Assembly (NCBI GenBank): GCA_903825465.1
Contig: CAIKAR010000017.1
Span: forward strand, 1-64,000
Reading direction: 5' to 3'
From: an uncultured Hyphomicrobiales bacterium
GTDB taxonomy: Bacteria > Pseudomonadota > Alphaproteobacteria > Rhizobiales > Beijerinckiaceae
DNA: 64,000 bases
Shown: piece by piece, positions 33,572-42,103 of the stretch
Numbering within the stretch: position 1 is the first letter of the stretch
How the letters are laid out: every line of letters begins with the position of its first letter
Translations under genes and position numbers: made by a program
The notes under the pieces: generated by a model
Database searches by the model: none
Told to the model about the DNA's origin: nothing
The model's input: only the letters and a program-made list of their open reading frames with translations

Positions 33572-34203
33572 ACGGGGAATACATTCTGCACGGCGCGGTC
33601 CGCTCGTCGGCCGCGTGGCGGGCGCGCGTCGCTCTTGAATTGAAGGGATTGCCCTACCGCGAAATCCGCCGCGATTTGAACAAGGGCGAGCAGAACGCGC
33701 CGGACTATCGAGCCGTCAATCCTCAAATGCTCGTGCCGAGCCTCGTGTGCCCGAACGGCGCGGTGTTGTGGCAATCCCTGGCGATCATCGACTATCTCGA
33801 CGAGGTTCATCCGACGCCGGCGTTGTTGCCGCCGACGCCGGAGGGACGCGCCCGCGCGAGAGCGTTGGCGCAGATGATCGCTTGCGACATCCACCCGATC
33901 AACAATCTGCGTGTGCGCGAACATGTGCGCGCGCTGCTGCCCGGAGACCCCGGCGCCATGGCGAAATGGCAGGCGAAATGGAACAACGCCGGCTTCGACG
34001 CGATCGAGGCGATCCTCGCCGGAAGCCCGGATCTGGGGGCGTTTTCGTTCGGCGACAGGCCGGGCTACGTCGAATGCTTTCTGGTTCCCCAGGTTGGCAA
34101 CGCCAAATCCGCGGGACGGAGCATGGAGCCTTATCCCGTCATCGCGCGGATCGCCGACGCGTGCGCCGAACTCGGACCTTTCCAACGCGCCCGTCCGGCC
34201 TAG
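33568..34203 (+). CDS. maiA: Zeta-class glutathione transferase, maleylacetoacetate isomerase-like
   Basis: 211 residues. The zeta-class N-terminal signature appears as RSSAAWRARVALELKG (12-27, Ser13-Ser14), followed by NPQMLVPSL and WQSLAIIDYLDE, then a helical C-terminal domain with ACDIHPINNLRV. MaiA isomerises maleylacetoacetate or maleylpyruvate with glutathione in tyrosine, homogentisate or gentisate breakdown. No homogentisate genes are adjacent, though a fumarylacetoacetase-like gene lies at 50279. Start overlaps the binding-protein stop. The symbol rests on the zeta motif; other isomerase substrates are possible. Confidence 0.75.
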   Translation: MNGEYILHGAVRSSAAWRARVALELKGLPYREIRRDLNKGEQNAPDYRAVNPQMLVPSLVCPNGAVLWQSLAIIDYLDEVHPTPALLPPTPEGRARARALAQMIACDIHPINNLRVREHVRALLPGDPGAMAKWQAKWNNAGFDAIEAILAGSPDLGAFSFGDRPGYVECFLVPQVGNAKSAGRSMEPYPVIARIADACAELGPFQRARPA

Positions 34204-34282
34204 CGGCGGCGGACCATTCGCGCTAACAGAAATCCGGAACCGCGGGGCCAGGGGTCCGGCGGACGCTTCGACGGAGGAAAGC

Positions 34283-35014
34283 ATGAGCGGCGAACTGATC
34301 TCGGGCTACAAGGGCGAGGTCCTCGAAATCACCATCAACCGCCCCGACGCGGGCAATGGCATGACCGACCCGATGATCGGCGAACTCGGCGACATCGTCG
34401 AGCGCGAGCAGCGCAAGGCGCGGTTGATCGTCATTCGCGGCGCGGGCGCGGACTTTTGCGTGGGCCGTTCGTCCATGGGCACGCCGCGTCCCGCCGGCAT
34501 GGACGCCTTCCAGAGCCGCGACATGAGCGATGTCGTGTTTCGCGCCTACGGGTTGATGCGCCAGTCGCACGCGCCGGTCCTCGTCGTCGTGCAGGGCAAG
34601 GCGCTCGGTTTCGGCTTCGCGCTCGCCGCCGCCGCGGACATCACCATCGCGTCCGACCAGGCGCAATTCCAGATTCCGGAATTCGGCCACAACATCATGC
34701 CGACCATGGTGATGTCGTCGATGATCGACCGCGTCCCGATGAAGGCGCTGATGTACCATGTGTGGACCTGCGAGACGATTTCCGCGCACAAGGCGATGGA
34801 GATCGGGACCGTAAGCAAGGTCGTCGCGCACGCCGACCTCGACAAGGAAGTCGAGAAGTTCACCGCCGGCCTTCTCGCCGCGCCGCGCCCGGCCGTTCAC
34901 GCGGTGAAGGAATACGGCGTCAACGCGCAGGGCATCGACATGAACAAGGCTGTCCACTACGCCCGCAACATCCACGCGCTGATCAACACGGCGGCGGAGA
35001 TGAAGCGCCGCTAG
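34283..35014 (+). CDS. Crotonase-fold protein lacking one catalytic Glu
   Basis: 243 residues, ATG 34283 after GGAGG. Crotonase fold: ITINRPDAGNGMTDPM, oxyanion region ALGFGFALAAAAD (107-119) and FQIPEFGHNIMP (129-140). In enoyl-CoA hydratase two Glu residues act; here the first is Ala113 and the second is kept as Glu133. Hydration as in the classic enzyme is therefore doubtful, and isomerase, hydrolase or decarboxylase chemistry is more likely. Acts on a CoA thioester in the cytoplasm. Followed by a strong hairpin and then an LLM gene. Confidence 0.85.
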   Translation: MSGELISGYKGEVLEITINRPDAGNGMTDPMIGELGDIVEREQRKARLIVIRGAGADFCVGRSSMGTPRPAGMDAFQSRDMSDVVFRAYGLMRQSHAPVLVVVQGKALGFGFALAAAADITIASDQAQFQIPEFGHNIMPTMVMSSMIDRVPMKALMYHVWTCETISAHKAMEIGTVSKVVAHADLDKEVEKFTAGLLAAPRPAVHAVKEYGVNAQGIDMNKAVHYARNIHALINTAAEMKRR

Positions 35015-35023
35015 CGAAAGCCT

Positions 35024-35055
35024 CCTTCCCCCTCGGTTTTTCGCGAGGGGGAAGG
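35024..35055. terminator. 12-bp perfect hairpin between crotonase and LLM genes
   Basis: CCTTCCCCCTCG (35024-35035) pairs perfectly with CGAGGGGGAAGG (35044-35055) across an 8-nt loop. There is no T-run after it on either strand. It may end transcription or protect the upstream message; it may also be one copy of a dispersed palindrome. Confidence 0.45.
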
Positions 35056-35079
35056 GTTCACTCCCGTCGGAACCCCGCG

Positions 35080-36204
35080 ATGCTCTTCAATTTCTTTCAT
35101 CTCATGCCGTGGCCCTATTGCGAGGAGCCGCCGACGAGCTGGCCCGTGCCGAACAAGACGTTCGACGCGCGCAAGGCCTGCGAACTCTATGAAACCTACA
35201 CCGCGGACATGGCCTACGCCGAAGACTGCGGCTTCGACTGGGTTGGCTGCAACGAACATCATTTCAGCCCCTACGGACTGATGTCGAACTGCAATCTCAT
35301 AGGCGCGGCGCTGGTGGCGCGGACGAAGAAGATCAAGCTCGGCATGCTCGGCAACCTCGTGCCGCTGCTCAACCCGGTGCGCGTGGCCGAGGAATACGCC
35401 ATGCTCGACACGATGAGCGGCGGCCGCCTTATCGCCGGCTTCATGCGCGGCATTCCGCACGAGTACCGCGCCTACAACGTCAACCCCGACGAGTCGCACG
35501 CGCGCCTCGACGAGGCCGCGCGGCTGATCGTGAAGTGCTGGACCTCCGACGAGCCCTTCCGCTGGGAGGGCGAATACTACAATTACCCGTCGGTTTCGAT
35601 CTGGCCGAAGCCAATGCAAAGGCCGCATCCGCCGTTGCTGATGTCGGCCTCGAACGCGGAGGCCGCCGAATTCGCCGCGCGGCACAAGGCGATCATGGGC
35701 ATGACTTTGATCGCGGACCTTGACCTCGCGCGAAAGAACATCGAAATCTACAAGGCCGCGGCGCGGGCCAATGGCTACGAAGCCACGCCGGCGCACGTCC
35801 TCACCGGGCATCAAACGGTGATCGCCGACACGGACGCCGAGGCGCGCGAGATCATGCGCAAGGGGTTGGAGTATTTTCACCAGGTGCTGATGCGGCCGCA
35901 GCGCGAGGCGCAGAGCGAGGTTCTGCAAAAGACCAGCTACTACGCCGACGCCGGCCAGAAACAATATTTCGACGCGCGTCTGAAAACACTTCGCGAACGC
36001 ACGCTGGAAGAGCAGATCGAGGCCGGCACCGTGCTCTGCGGCTCGCCCGAAAGCGTCGTCAAGCAAATGAAGCGCGTGCACAAGGCGCTCGGCCACGGCG
36101 TTTTCAACATGACGATGAAGATCGGGAACATGCCGGACGCGGCGGTGCGCCGGGGCATGGAGCTGTTCCGCGACCGCGTCGCGCCGGAAACGCGGGGGCT
36201 GTAG
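35080..36204 (+). CDS. LLM-class flavin-dependent oxidoreductase
   Basis: 374 residues from ATG 35080, which lies 25 nt after the hairpin; GAAGGG is about 22 nt upstream, so the ribosome site is weak. Barrel motifs: GFDWVGCNEHHFSPYG, GMLGNLVPLLNPVRVAEEYAMLD, SGGRLIAGFMRG, PHPPLLMSASN, and CGSPESVVKQMKR near the end. Luciferase-like monooxygenase or F420-dependent enzyme. Longer than the 21910 protein by an N-terminal FHLMPWPYCEE segment seen in alkanal/sulfonate-type relatives. Neighbours are two crotonases, suggesting a ring- or chain-opening role before CoA-linked steps. Confidence 0.87.
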   Translation: MLFNFFHLMPWPYCEEPPTSWPVPNKTFDARKACELYETYTADMAYAEDCGFDWVGCNEHHFSPYGLMSNCNLIGAALVARTKKIKLGMLGNLVPLLNPVRVAEEYAMLDTMSGGRLIAGFMRGIPHEYRAYNVNPDESHARLDEAARLIVKCWTSDEPFRWEGEYYNYPSVSIWPKPMQRPHPPLLMSASNAEAAEFAARHKAIMGMTLIADLDLARKNIEIYKAAARANGYEATPAHVLTGHQTVIADTDAEAREIMRKGLEYFHQVLMRPQREAQSEVLQKTSYYADAGQKQYFDARLKTLRERTLEEQIEAGTVLCGSPESVVKQMKRVHKALGHGVFNMTMKIGNMPDAAVRRGMELFRDRVAPETRGL

Positions 36205-36320
36205 CCCAGGCGCCGCCGGCGAGGAGCGGGCCTAAACGCGCCGCGGATGATCGACTCCGGCCCATTCCGTCCGGGCGCGAACTGGTTTAGCAATGCGCTC
36301 CAGCGTCTGGAGCCCGCGCC

Positions 36321-37091
36321 ATGCCAAACACCATCATCGTCGAAACCCACGACAAGGTCGGCCTTATCCGGCTCAATCGTCCACAGGCGCTCAACGCGCT
36401 CAACAGCGAGTTGATGGCGGAGCTGAACGCGGCGCTCGACGGCTTCGAGGCCGACGATTCCATCGGCTGCGTCGTCGTCACCGGCTCCGAAAAGGCCTTC
36501 GCGGCCGGCGCCGACATCAAGGAAATGCAGAACAAGACCTTCATCGAGGCCTATCTCGGCGACTTCATCTCGAAGTGGGACCCCGCCGGCCAGCGCCGCA
36601 AGCCCGTGATCGCCGCGGTCGCCGGCTTCGCGCTCGGCGGTGGCTGCGAGCTCGCGATGATGTGCGACTTCATCATCGCCGCCGACAACGCGAAATTCGG
36701 CCAGCCGGAAATCAGGCTCGGCGTCATTCCCGGCTCCGGCGGCACGCAGCGCCTGACCCGCTTCGTCGGCAAATCGAAAGCCATGGACCTCTGCCTCACC
36801 GGCCGCATGATGGACGCCGCCGAGGCCGAGCGCTGCGGCCTCGTTTCGCGCGTCGTGCCGGTGGCTGACGTCGTCGCGGAAGCGATGAAAGCCGCGGCGA
36901 CGATCGCCTCCATGTCCCGCGCCTCCGCGCTGATGGCGAAGGAATGCGTCAACCGCGCCTTCGAGACGACGCTGGCCGAAGGCGTCCGCTTTGAACGGCG
37001 CATGTTCCACGCCCTGTTCGCGACCAACGACCAGAAGGAGGGCATGGCCGCCTTCGTCGAGAAGCGCCCCGCCAAATTCACCAATAGCTGA
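36321..37091 (+). CDS. Enoyl-CoA hydratase
   Basis: 256 residues, ATG 36321 with GGAG 10 nt upstream. Complete crotonase catalytic set: Glu110 in [13 protein letters not shown] and Glu130 in FGQPEIRLG, with [10 protein letters not shown] after it. Closely resembles standard short-chain enoyl-CoA hydratases (FadB/EchA type) that hydrate crotonyl-CoA in fatty-acid or amino-acid breakdown. C-terminal [11 protein letters not shown] is the usual end. The DapA-like gene begins 7 nt later. Confidence 0.92.
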   Translation: MPNTIIVETHDKVGLIRLNRPQALNALNSELMAELNAALDGFEADDSIGCVVVTGSEKAFAAGADIKEMQNKTFIEAYLGDFISKWDPAGQRRKPVIAAVAGFALGGGCELAMMCDFIIAADNAKFGQPEIRLGVIPGSGGTQRLTRFVGKSKAMDLCLTGRMMDAAEAERCGLVSRVVPVADVVAEAMKAAATIASMSRASALMAKECVNRAFETTLAEGVRFERRMFHALFATNDQKEGMAAFVEKRPAKFTNS

Positions 37092-37097
37092 GGCCTT

Positions 37098-37979
37098 ATG
37101 CGCGCTCCCATCCGCGGCGTCGTCGCCGCCATCGCCACGCCCGTCACAGCCGAGCGCAAGCCGGACATATCGAGGTTTCTGAAACTCGCCAATCATCTGC
37201 TCGAGAACGGTTGCGACGGATTGAACGTGCTCGGCACCACGGGCGAGGCGACGTCGTTTTCGCGCGCGCAGCGCATGGAGGTCATGTTGGCCGCGGCGAA
37301 ATCGCTCGACGCGTCGCGCCTGATGGCGGGCACGGGCGCGGCGTCGCTCGACGACGCCTGCGCGTTGACGCGGCACGCGGGCGAGTTGGGCTTTGGCGCC
37401 GCGCTGGTGTTGCCGCCCTTCTACTACAAAGGCGTGAGCGACGACGGCGTGATCGACTATATCGGCGCGCTGGCCGCCGCGAGCGCGCCGACGGCGACAC
37501 CCATCTTCCTTTACAATTATCCCGCCCTGTCCGGCGTGCCCTACACGCTGGATCTTGTCGGCGAGTTGATCCGGCGCTTTCCCGACCGGGTGCTTGGCCT
37601 CAAGGATTCCTCCGGCGACCTCGCCTACGAGCGCGCCCTCGCCGCGCGGCACCCGGGCTTTTCGGTGTTTCCCGCCAACGAGGCGACGCTGCTCGAAGGC
37701 CGCGGCGCGGGCTTCGCGGGATGCGTCTCCGCGACCGCGAATCTCAATTCCGACCTCTGCGGAAAAGCCTGGCGCGACGGCGACGCAGCCGCGCTCGACA
37801 CGGCGATGCGCGTCCGCAAGCTGTTCGACGGCAAGCCGCTGGTCGCGGGCGTGAAGGCGGGGCTTGCCGCGATTCACGGCGATCCCGCGTTATCGGTTCC
37901 GATGCCGCCGTTGACCGCGTGGGGCGAGGCCGACGCCGCGGCGCTCGCGCGCGACATGGCGGCGGCGCGGCTGGCGTAG
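37098..37979 (+). CDS. DapA-family class I aldolase/dehydratase
   Basis: 293 residues. NAL/DHDPS-fold landmarks: GLNVLGTTGE (42-50), the Tyr in FLYNYPALSG (Tyr139/Tyr141) and the Schiff-base Lys169 in LGLKDSSGD. Family members make or split alpha-keto acids (dihydrodipicolinate, N-acetylneuraminate, keto-deoxy sugar acids, trans-o-hydroxybenzylidenepyruvate). Real lysine-pathway DapA is less likely in this accessory cluster, although dapB lies 5 kb away. Coupled to the enoyl-CoA hydratase gene; TctC-like gene follows after 60 nt. Confidence 0.85.
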   Translation: MRAPIRGVVAAIATPVTAERKPDISRFLKLANHLLENGCDGLNVLGTTGEATSFSRAQRMEVMLAAAKSLDASRLMAGTGAASLDDACALTRHAGELGFGAALVLPPFYYKGVSDDGVIDYIGALAAASAPTATPIFLYNYPALSGVPYTLDLVGELIRRFPDRVLGLKDSSGDLAYERALAARHPGFSVFPANEATLLEGRGAGFAGCVSATANLNSDLCGKAWRDGDAAALDTAMRVRKLFDGKPLVAGVKAGLAAIHGDPALSVPMPPLTAWGEADAAALARDMAAARLA

Positions 37980-38039
37980 GACCGCTGGTGACTGGCGGCG
38001 CCGATCTGGTAAGGTCGCGCCGTTTCGGGAGGAAACCCT

Positions 38040-39050
38040 ATGCGCCTGTTCCGCGTTCCGCTTGCCGCGCTTGCGATTCTGGCTGTCCCAGCCAGCGGCC
38101 ACGCCCAGACCCCGGCGGAATTCTACCGCGGCAAGACGCTCACGGTTCTCATTGGCGTCAGCCCGGGCGGCGAATACGATTTTCTCGCGCGGCTCGTCGC
38201 CCGCTTCATCGGCAAGCACATTCCAGGCAACCCGACGGTGACGCCGCAGAACATGGTCGGCGCGGGCGGCATCACCGAGGCCAACTACCTCTACAATGTC
38301 GCGCCGAAGGACGGCACCTTCATCGGCATGATCCAGAACGCGCTGCCGTCGATGCAGGCGGTCGGCGTCGCGGGTCCGCAGTTTGATCCCGCGAAGTTCA
38401 ACTGGATCGGCTCGATCGCGCCGACCGTCGAAACCATGGCGCTCTGGCACACCGCCGGCGTCGCGAACATCGAACAGGCCCGTGCCAAGGAGATCGTTGT
38501 CGGCGCCGTCGGGCGCGGCGGAATCACATTCACCTTTCCGACCATGATGAACGAATTCGCCGGCACGAAACTCAAGATCGTCGTCGGCTATCCCGGCGGC
38601 AACGACGTCAACCTCGCGATGGAGCGCGGCGAGGTTTTCGGGCGCAACAACACCTGGTCGAGTTGGAAAACCACGAAGAAGGAATGGCTTGAGAAAAAGC
38701 TGATCTCGATTCTCGCCTACGCCGGCCCCAAGCCCGCCGACCTCAACGGCGTTCCCGCTCTCGAAGATCTCGCGAGCGGGGAGGCCGACAAGCAGGCGAT
38801 CCGCCTCATCGCCGCCGGCACGCGCTATGGGCGTCCGCTCGCCGCCGCGCCGGGCGTGCCCGCCGACCGCGTCGCCGCGTTGCGGCAGGCGTTCATGGAC
38901 ACGATGAAAGACCCGGAGTTCCTAAAAGAGACGGAGGCGAACGTCATCGACGTGGACCCCGTCGATGGCGAAACCATGCGCAAGGTGTCGGAGGAATTGG
39001 CCGCGACGCCGCAAGCGGTCAAGGACCGCGCGCGTCCGATGGTGGAGTAG
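38040..39050 (+). CDS. TctC/Bug-like solute-binding protein
   Basis: 336 residues, ATG 38040 with GGGAGGAAA. Signal peptide 1-23 (PASGHAQ). FYRGKTLTVLIGVSPGGEYDF, IPGNPTVTPQNMVGAGGIT, VGYPGGNDVNLAMERGE and RVAALRQAFMDTMKDPEF fit the FYRGK subgroup found six times here in different forms. Its stop is 4 nt before the GTG of the next LLM gene, so binding protein and oxidoreductase are coupled. No transporter membrane subunit is linked. Confidence 0.87.
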   Translation: MRLFRVPLAALAILAVPASGHAQTPAEFYRGKTLTVLIGVSPGGEYDFLARLVARFIGKHIPGNPTVTPQNMVGAGGITEANYLYNVAPKDGTFIGMIQNALPSMQAVGVAGPQFDPAKFNWIGSIAPTVETMALWHTAGVANIEQARAKEIVVGAVGRGGITFTFPTMMNEFAGTKLKIVVGYPGGNDVNLAMERGEVFGRNNTWSSWKTTKKEWLEKKLISILAYAGPKPADLNGVPALEDLASGEADKQAIRLIAAGTRYGRPLAAAPGVPADRVAALRQAFMDTMKDPEFLKETEANVIDVDPVDGETMRKVSEELAATPQAVKDRARPMVE

Positions 39051-39054
39051 GCGC

Positions 39055-40167
39055 GTGTTCGCGAACCGCGGCGAGACGCGGATCTTCAACGGCAACCGCT
39101 TCAAGCTCGGCCTGTTCGGCTTCAATTGCTCGGGCGGCCTGAGCCTGACGAAGGCGCCCGAACGCTGGGACGCGAGCTGGGAGCATTGCGTCCGCGCGGC
39201 GCGGCTCGCCGACGACGCGGGCCTCGAATTCCTGCTGCCGATCGGCCGCTGGCACGGCTACAAGGGCGAGGCGGACACGCAGGGCACGACGTTCGAAACG
39301 CTGACGTGGGCGTGCGGCCTTCTCGCCTTGACGCGCGGGATATCGGTGTTCGGCACGTTGCACGTCGCGTTCGTCAACCCGGTTTTCGCGGCGAAGCAAA
39401 TCGTCACCGCGGATCATATCGGACAGGGCCGCTTCGGTCTCAACGTCGTGTCGGGATGGAACCCGCTCGAGTTCGACAGCTTCGGCGCCGACCTGCGCGA
39501 TCACGACGACCGCTACGCCTATTCCGCGGAATGGCTCGATGTCGCGCGCAAAATCTGGACGGAAACGGAGCCCTTCGACCACGACGGCGCGTTCTTCAAG
39601 TTGAAGGGCGTGCTCGGAAAGCCCAAGCCGTGGTGGGGCTCGCATCCCGTCATCGTCAGCGCCGGCAATTCGGAGACGGGCAAGGCCTTCGCCTCCAACA
39701 ACGCGGATTGCCTCTTCACCACCATTCCGTCGGTCGAGGCGGTGGGGCCGAAACTCGCGGCGTTTCGCGCGTTGGCGACGGGCGCGCGCAAGAACATGTT
39801 CGCGAGCTGCCACATGATGGTGCGGCCGACGACGAAGGAGGCGCGCGACTACCACCACTACATCGTCCACGAACAGGGCGATTGGGCGGCCGCTGAATTC
39901 GCGGAAAAACTGCGCGGCGCGCGCATTTCGGCGCAATTCGAAAAGAACATGTCGCTGAAGGAGCGGCTGATCACGGGCGCTGGCTTCCCCATCATCGCCG
40001 GCTACGACGAGGCGGTGGAAACCATGACGAAGCTCGCGGACGCCGGCGTTGATGGGCTCGCCTGCGGTATGATCAACTACATCGACGATTTCAAACACAT
40101 CGAAGAAGGGCTCTTGCCGCGCATGGAGCGCGCCGGCCTGCGCCGGCCGCGCGTGAAGAGCCATTGA
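39055..40167 (+). CDS. LLM-class flavin-dependent monooxygenase
   Basis: 370 residues. Start is GTG 39055, 7 nt after GGTGGAG; the open frame further upstream lies inside the binding-protein gene. Motifs: LGLFGFNCSGGLS, GLEFLLPIGRWHGYKG, TLHVAFVNPVFAAKQIVTADHIGQGRFGLNVVSGW (residues about 101-136), HPVIVSAGNSETG. This matches the NtaA/SnaA/DszA branch of two-component FMNH2 monooxygenases that act on sulfur- or nitrogen-containing or pyrimidine compounds (RutA-like region NVVSGWN). A flavin reductase partner is not nearby. Followed after 7 nt by another TctC-like gene. Confidence 0.88.
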   Translation: MFANRGETRIFNGNRFKLGLFGFNCSGGLSLTKAPERWDASWEHCVRAARLADDAGLEFLLPIGRWHGYKGEADTQGTTFETLTWACGLLALTRGISVFGTLHVAFVNPVFAAKQIVTADHIGQGRFGLNVVSGWNPLEFDSFGADLRDHDDRYAYSAEWLDVARKIWTETEPFDHDGAFFKLKGVLGKPKPWWGSHPVIVSAGNSETGKAFASNNADCLFTTIPSVEAVGPKLAAFRALATGARKNMFASCHMMVRPTTKEARDYHHYIVHEQGDWAAAEFAEKLRGARISAQFEKNMSLKERLITGAGFPIIAGYDEAVETMTKLADAGVDGLACGMINYIDDFKHIEEGLLPRMERAGLRRPRVKSH

Positions 40168-40174
40168 GGACGCG

Positions 40175-41200
40175 ATGCGAAGCCTAGCGGGCGCGATCTT
40201 GTTCATGGCGGGCCTCGCCGCCTTTCCGTCGGCGTCGCGCGCGCAAGACGCGGTCGCCGCCTTCTACCGCGGCAAAACGCTGCGTGTCATCAATCCCTTC
40301 GCTGAAACGGGCATTTATGGCGCGCTCACGCGCGCGCTCGCCGACATCCTGCCGCGCCATTTGCCGGGCGAGCCGAGGGGGCGGGGCGAAGCCATGCCCG
40401 GCGGCGGCGGCCTGCAGGGAGCCAACTACCTTTACGCGGGCGCGCCGCGCGACGGCACGGCGCTTGGAGTTCTGTACGACAACATGCCGACCGCGCAGGC
40501 CCTCGCGCTCGATGGCCTCGCGCGTTTCGACGCGCGCGGGTTCACCGTCCTCGGCTCGGTGAACCGCGGCGTCACCGGCGTCGTCGGCGTGATGAAGCGC
40601 GCGGGGATCAAGAGCGTCGACGACGCGCGCGCGAAGATCGCCGTGCTGGGCGCGACGGGCGCGGGGGCCGCGCAGTATGTCGTGCCGCTGGCGATGAACC
40701 GGCTGTTGGGCACGAGGTTCAACATCATCCCCGGCTACCGCACGGTGAGCGACACATTCCTCGCGATGGACGCGGGCGAGGCGGATGGGCTCTTCAGCAA
40801 CTACGTCACCATCGCCGAGGCGCGCCCGCAGTGGATTCGCGACAAAAGCGTCGTGTGGATCGCGCAATCTCTCGATCACGCGGATCCCGATTTTCCCGAC
40901 GTTCCCCTGTTGCAGGACTTGACCGACGATCCCGCCAAGAAAGGCGCGTTCCAATTTCTTTCGATGAGCCGCGCGCCCGGCAAAATCGTCGTCGCGCCGC
41001 CTGGCGTGCCCGCCGACCGCGCGGAGGCGCTGCGCAAGGCGCTCGCCGACACGTTCCGCGATCCCGAATTCGTCGCGATTGTCACATCGATGGGAGAGAA
41101 GGTCGACCCGCGTTCCGCCACCGAGGCGGCCGATATCGTTCGCGCCACGGTGGAATTCGATCCCGCCGCGCTCGCGGGCGTGCGCGACCTTATGCGCTGA
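40175..41200 (+). CDS. TctC/Bug-like solute-binding protein
   Basis: 341 residues, ATG 40175 with GAGGA. Signal peptide 1-23 (SASRAQ). FYRGKTLRVINPFAETGIYG replaces the usual PGGxxD loop with AETGIYG, so the ligand pocket differs from its paralogues. PGEPRGRGEAMPGGGGLQG and RAEALRKALADTFRDPEF complete the fold. Between an LLM monooxygenase and an amidohydrolase in a closely packed run, hence probably devoted to that pathway's substrate. Confidence 0.85.
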   Translation: MRSLAGAILFMAGLAAFPSASRAQDAVAAFYRGKTLRVINPFAETGIYGALTRALADILPRHLPGEPRGRGEAMPGGGGLQGANYLYAGAPRDGTALGVLYDNMPTAQALALDGLARFDARGFTVLGSVNRGVTGVVGVMKRAGIKSVDDARAKIAVLGATGAGAAQYVVPLAMNRLLGTRFNIIPGYRTVSDTFLAMDAGEADGLFSNYVTIAEARPQWIRDKSVVWIAQSLDHADPDFPDVPLLQDLTDDPAKKGAFQFLSMSRAPGKIVVAPPGVPADRAEALRKALADTFRDPEFVAIVTSMGEKVDPRSATEAADIVRATVEFDPAALAGVRDLMR

Positions 41201-41212
41201 CAGAAACAGGAG

Positions 41213-42103
41213 ATGAAATTGACCGCCAAGGAACGCGTGATCCTGCCGCCGGACCCCAATCCGCATCCGCTGAAATTCAAGTTGCCGCCGCTCGCGTGCG
41301 ACACGCATTTCCACATCTACGGGCCGCCGCACCGCTTTCCCTTCGTGGACGAGCGCCGCTACACGCCGCCCGCCGCGCCCATCGAGCACTACTGGTCGTT
41401 GGCGCGGCATCTCGGCCTCGGCCGCGGCGTGCTCGTGCATCCCGCCGTCCACGGCGCCGACAATTGGGCGACGCTCGACGCGTTGCGGCGTTCGGAAGGA
41501 CGGCTGCGCGGCATGGTGCGCGCGTCGACGGCGCTCGAGGATTCCGACCTCAGGAGCTTGCACGAGGCGGGCGTGCGAGGCGTGCGTTTCGCGCTGGTGG
41601 AGGACGGCGGCGCGGAGTTCGACTCGAAAGCGTTCGACATTGTCGTCAACCGCGTGGCGAAACTGGGCTGGCCGGTGTGCCTGCACGTCGACGGCCATCA
41701 GATCGCGGCGCTCGCCAACCATCTGCGCAAGGCGCCGGTCAACATTGTCTTCGACCACTTTGGCCGCGTCGACGCGCGCCAGGGCGTTGACGGCGCCGAT
41801 TTCAAAACGCTGCTCGACCTCATGGGCGAGAAGAACATGTGGTGCAAAATCAGCGGCGTCGATCGCCTGACGCAGCGCGGCGCGCGCCCCGAGGACGCGC
41901 CGCCGCTGGCGCGGGCGCTGGTCGCGCGCGCGCCCGACCGTATCGTCTGGGGGCTCGACTGGCCGCATTCCAACGTTTTCGAGCACGGCAAGATGGCCAA
42001 CGACGGCGACCTCGTGAACGCGCTGCTGAACCTCGTGCCCGACGAGGCCGCCCGCGACAAGGTGCTCGTGGACAATCCGGCGAAACTGTTCGATTTCAGC
42101 TAG
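41213..42103 (+). CDS. Amidohydrolase family 2, LigI-like lactonase
   Basis: 296 residues. Canonical metal ligands: ACDTHFHIYGPP (His32, His34), a His in VCLHVDGHQI, VFDHFGRVDA and an Asp in WGLDWPHSN. The closest known relatives by motif are 2-pyrone-4,6-dicarboxylate hydrolase (LigI) and similar lactonases of aromatic-acid breakdown. Start ambiguity: GGAG abuts the ATG at 41213 but is well spaced for a TTG at 41219, so translation may begin there. Ends with an 8-nt convergent overlap with the PrpB-like gene. Confidence 0.87.
   Translation: MKLTAKERVILPPDPNPHPLKFKLPPLACDTHFHIYGPPHRFPFVDERRYTPPAAPIEHYWSLARHLGLGRGVLVHPAVHGADNWATLDALRRSEGRLRGMVRASTALEDSDLRSLHEAGVRGVRFALVEDGGAEFDSKAFDIVVNRVAKLGWPVCLHVDGHQIAALANHLRKAPVNIVFDHFGRVDARQGVDGADFKTLLDLMGEKNMWCKISGVDRLTQRGARPEDAPPLARALVARAPDRIVWGLDWPHSNVFEHGKMANDGDLVNALLNLVPDEAARDKVLVDNPAKLFDFS

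Noticed and set aside
37098-37979. True lysine-pathway dapA
   Set aside because: The Schiff-base Lys and Tyr fit the whole superfamily; the gene is packed with catabolic genes and is not next to dapB.
42096-42103. Convergent 8-nt gene overlap as a regulatory device
   Set aside because: Short tail overlaps between convergent genes are common in compact genomes; no hairpin or other signal supports regulation.
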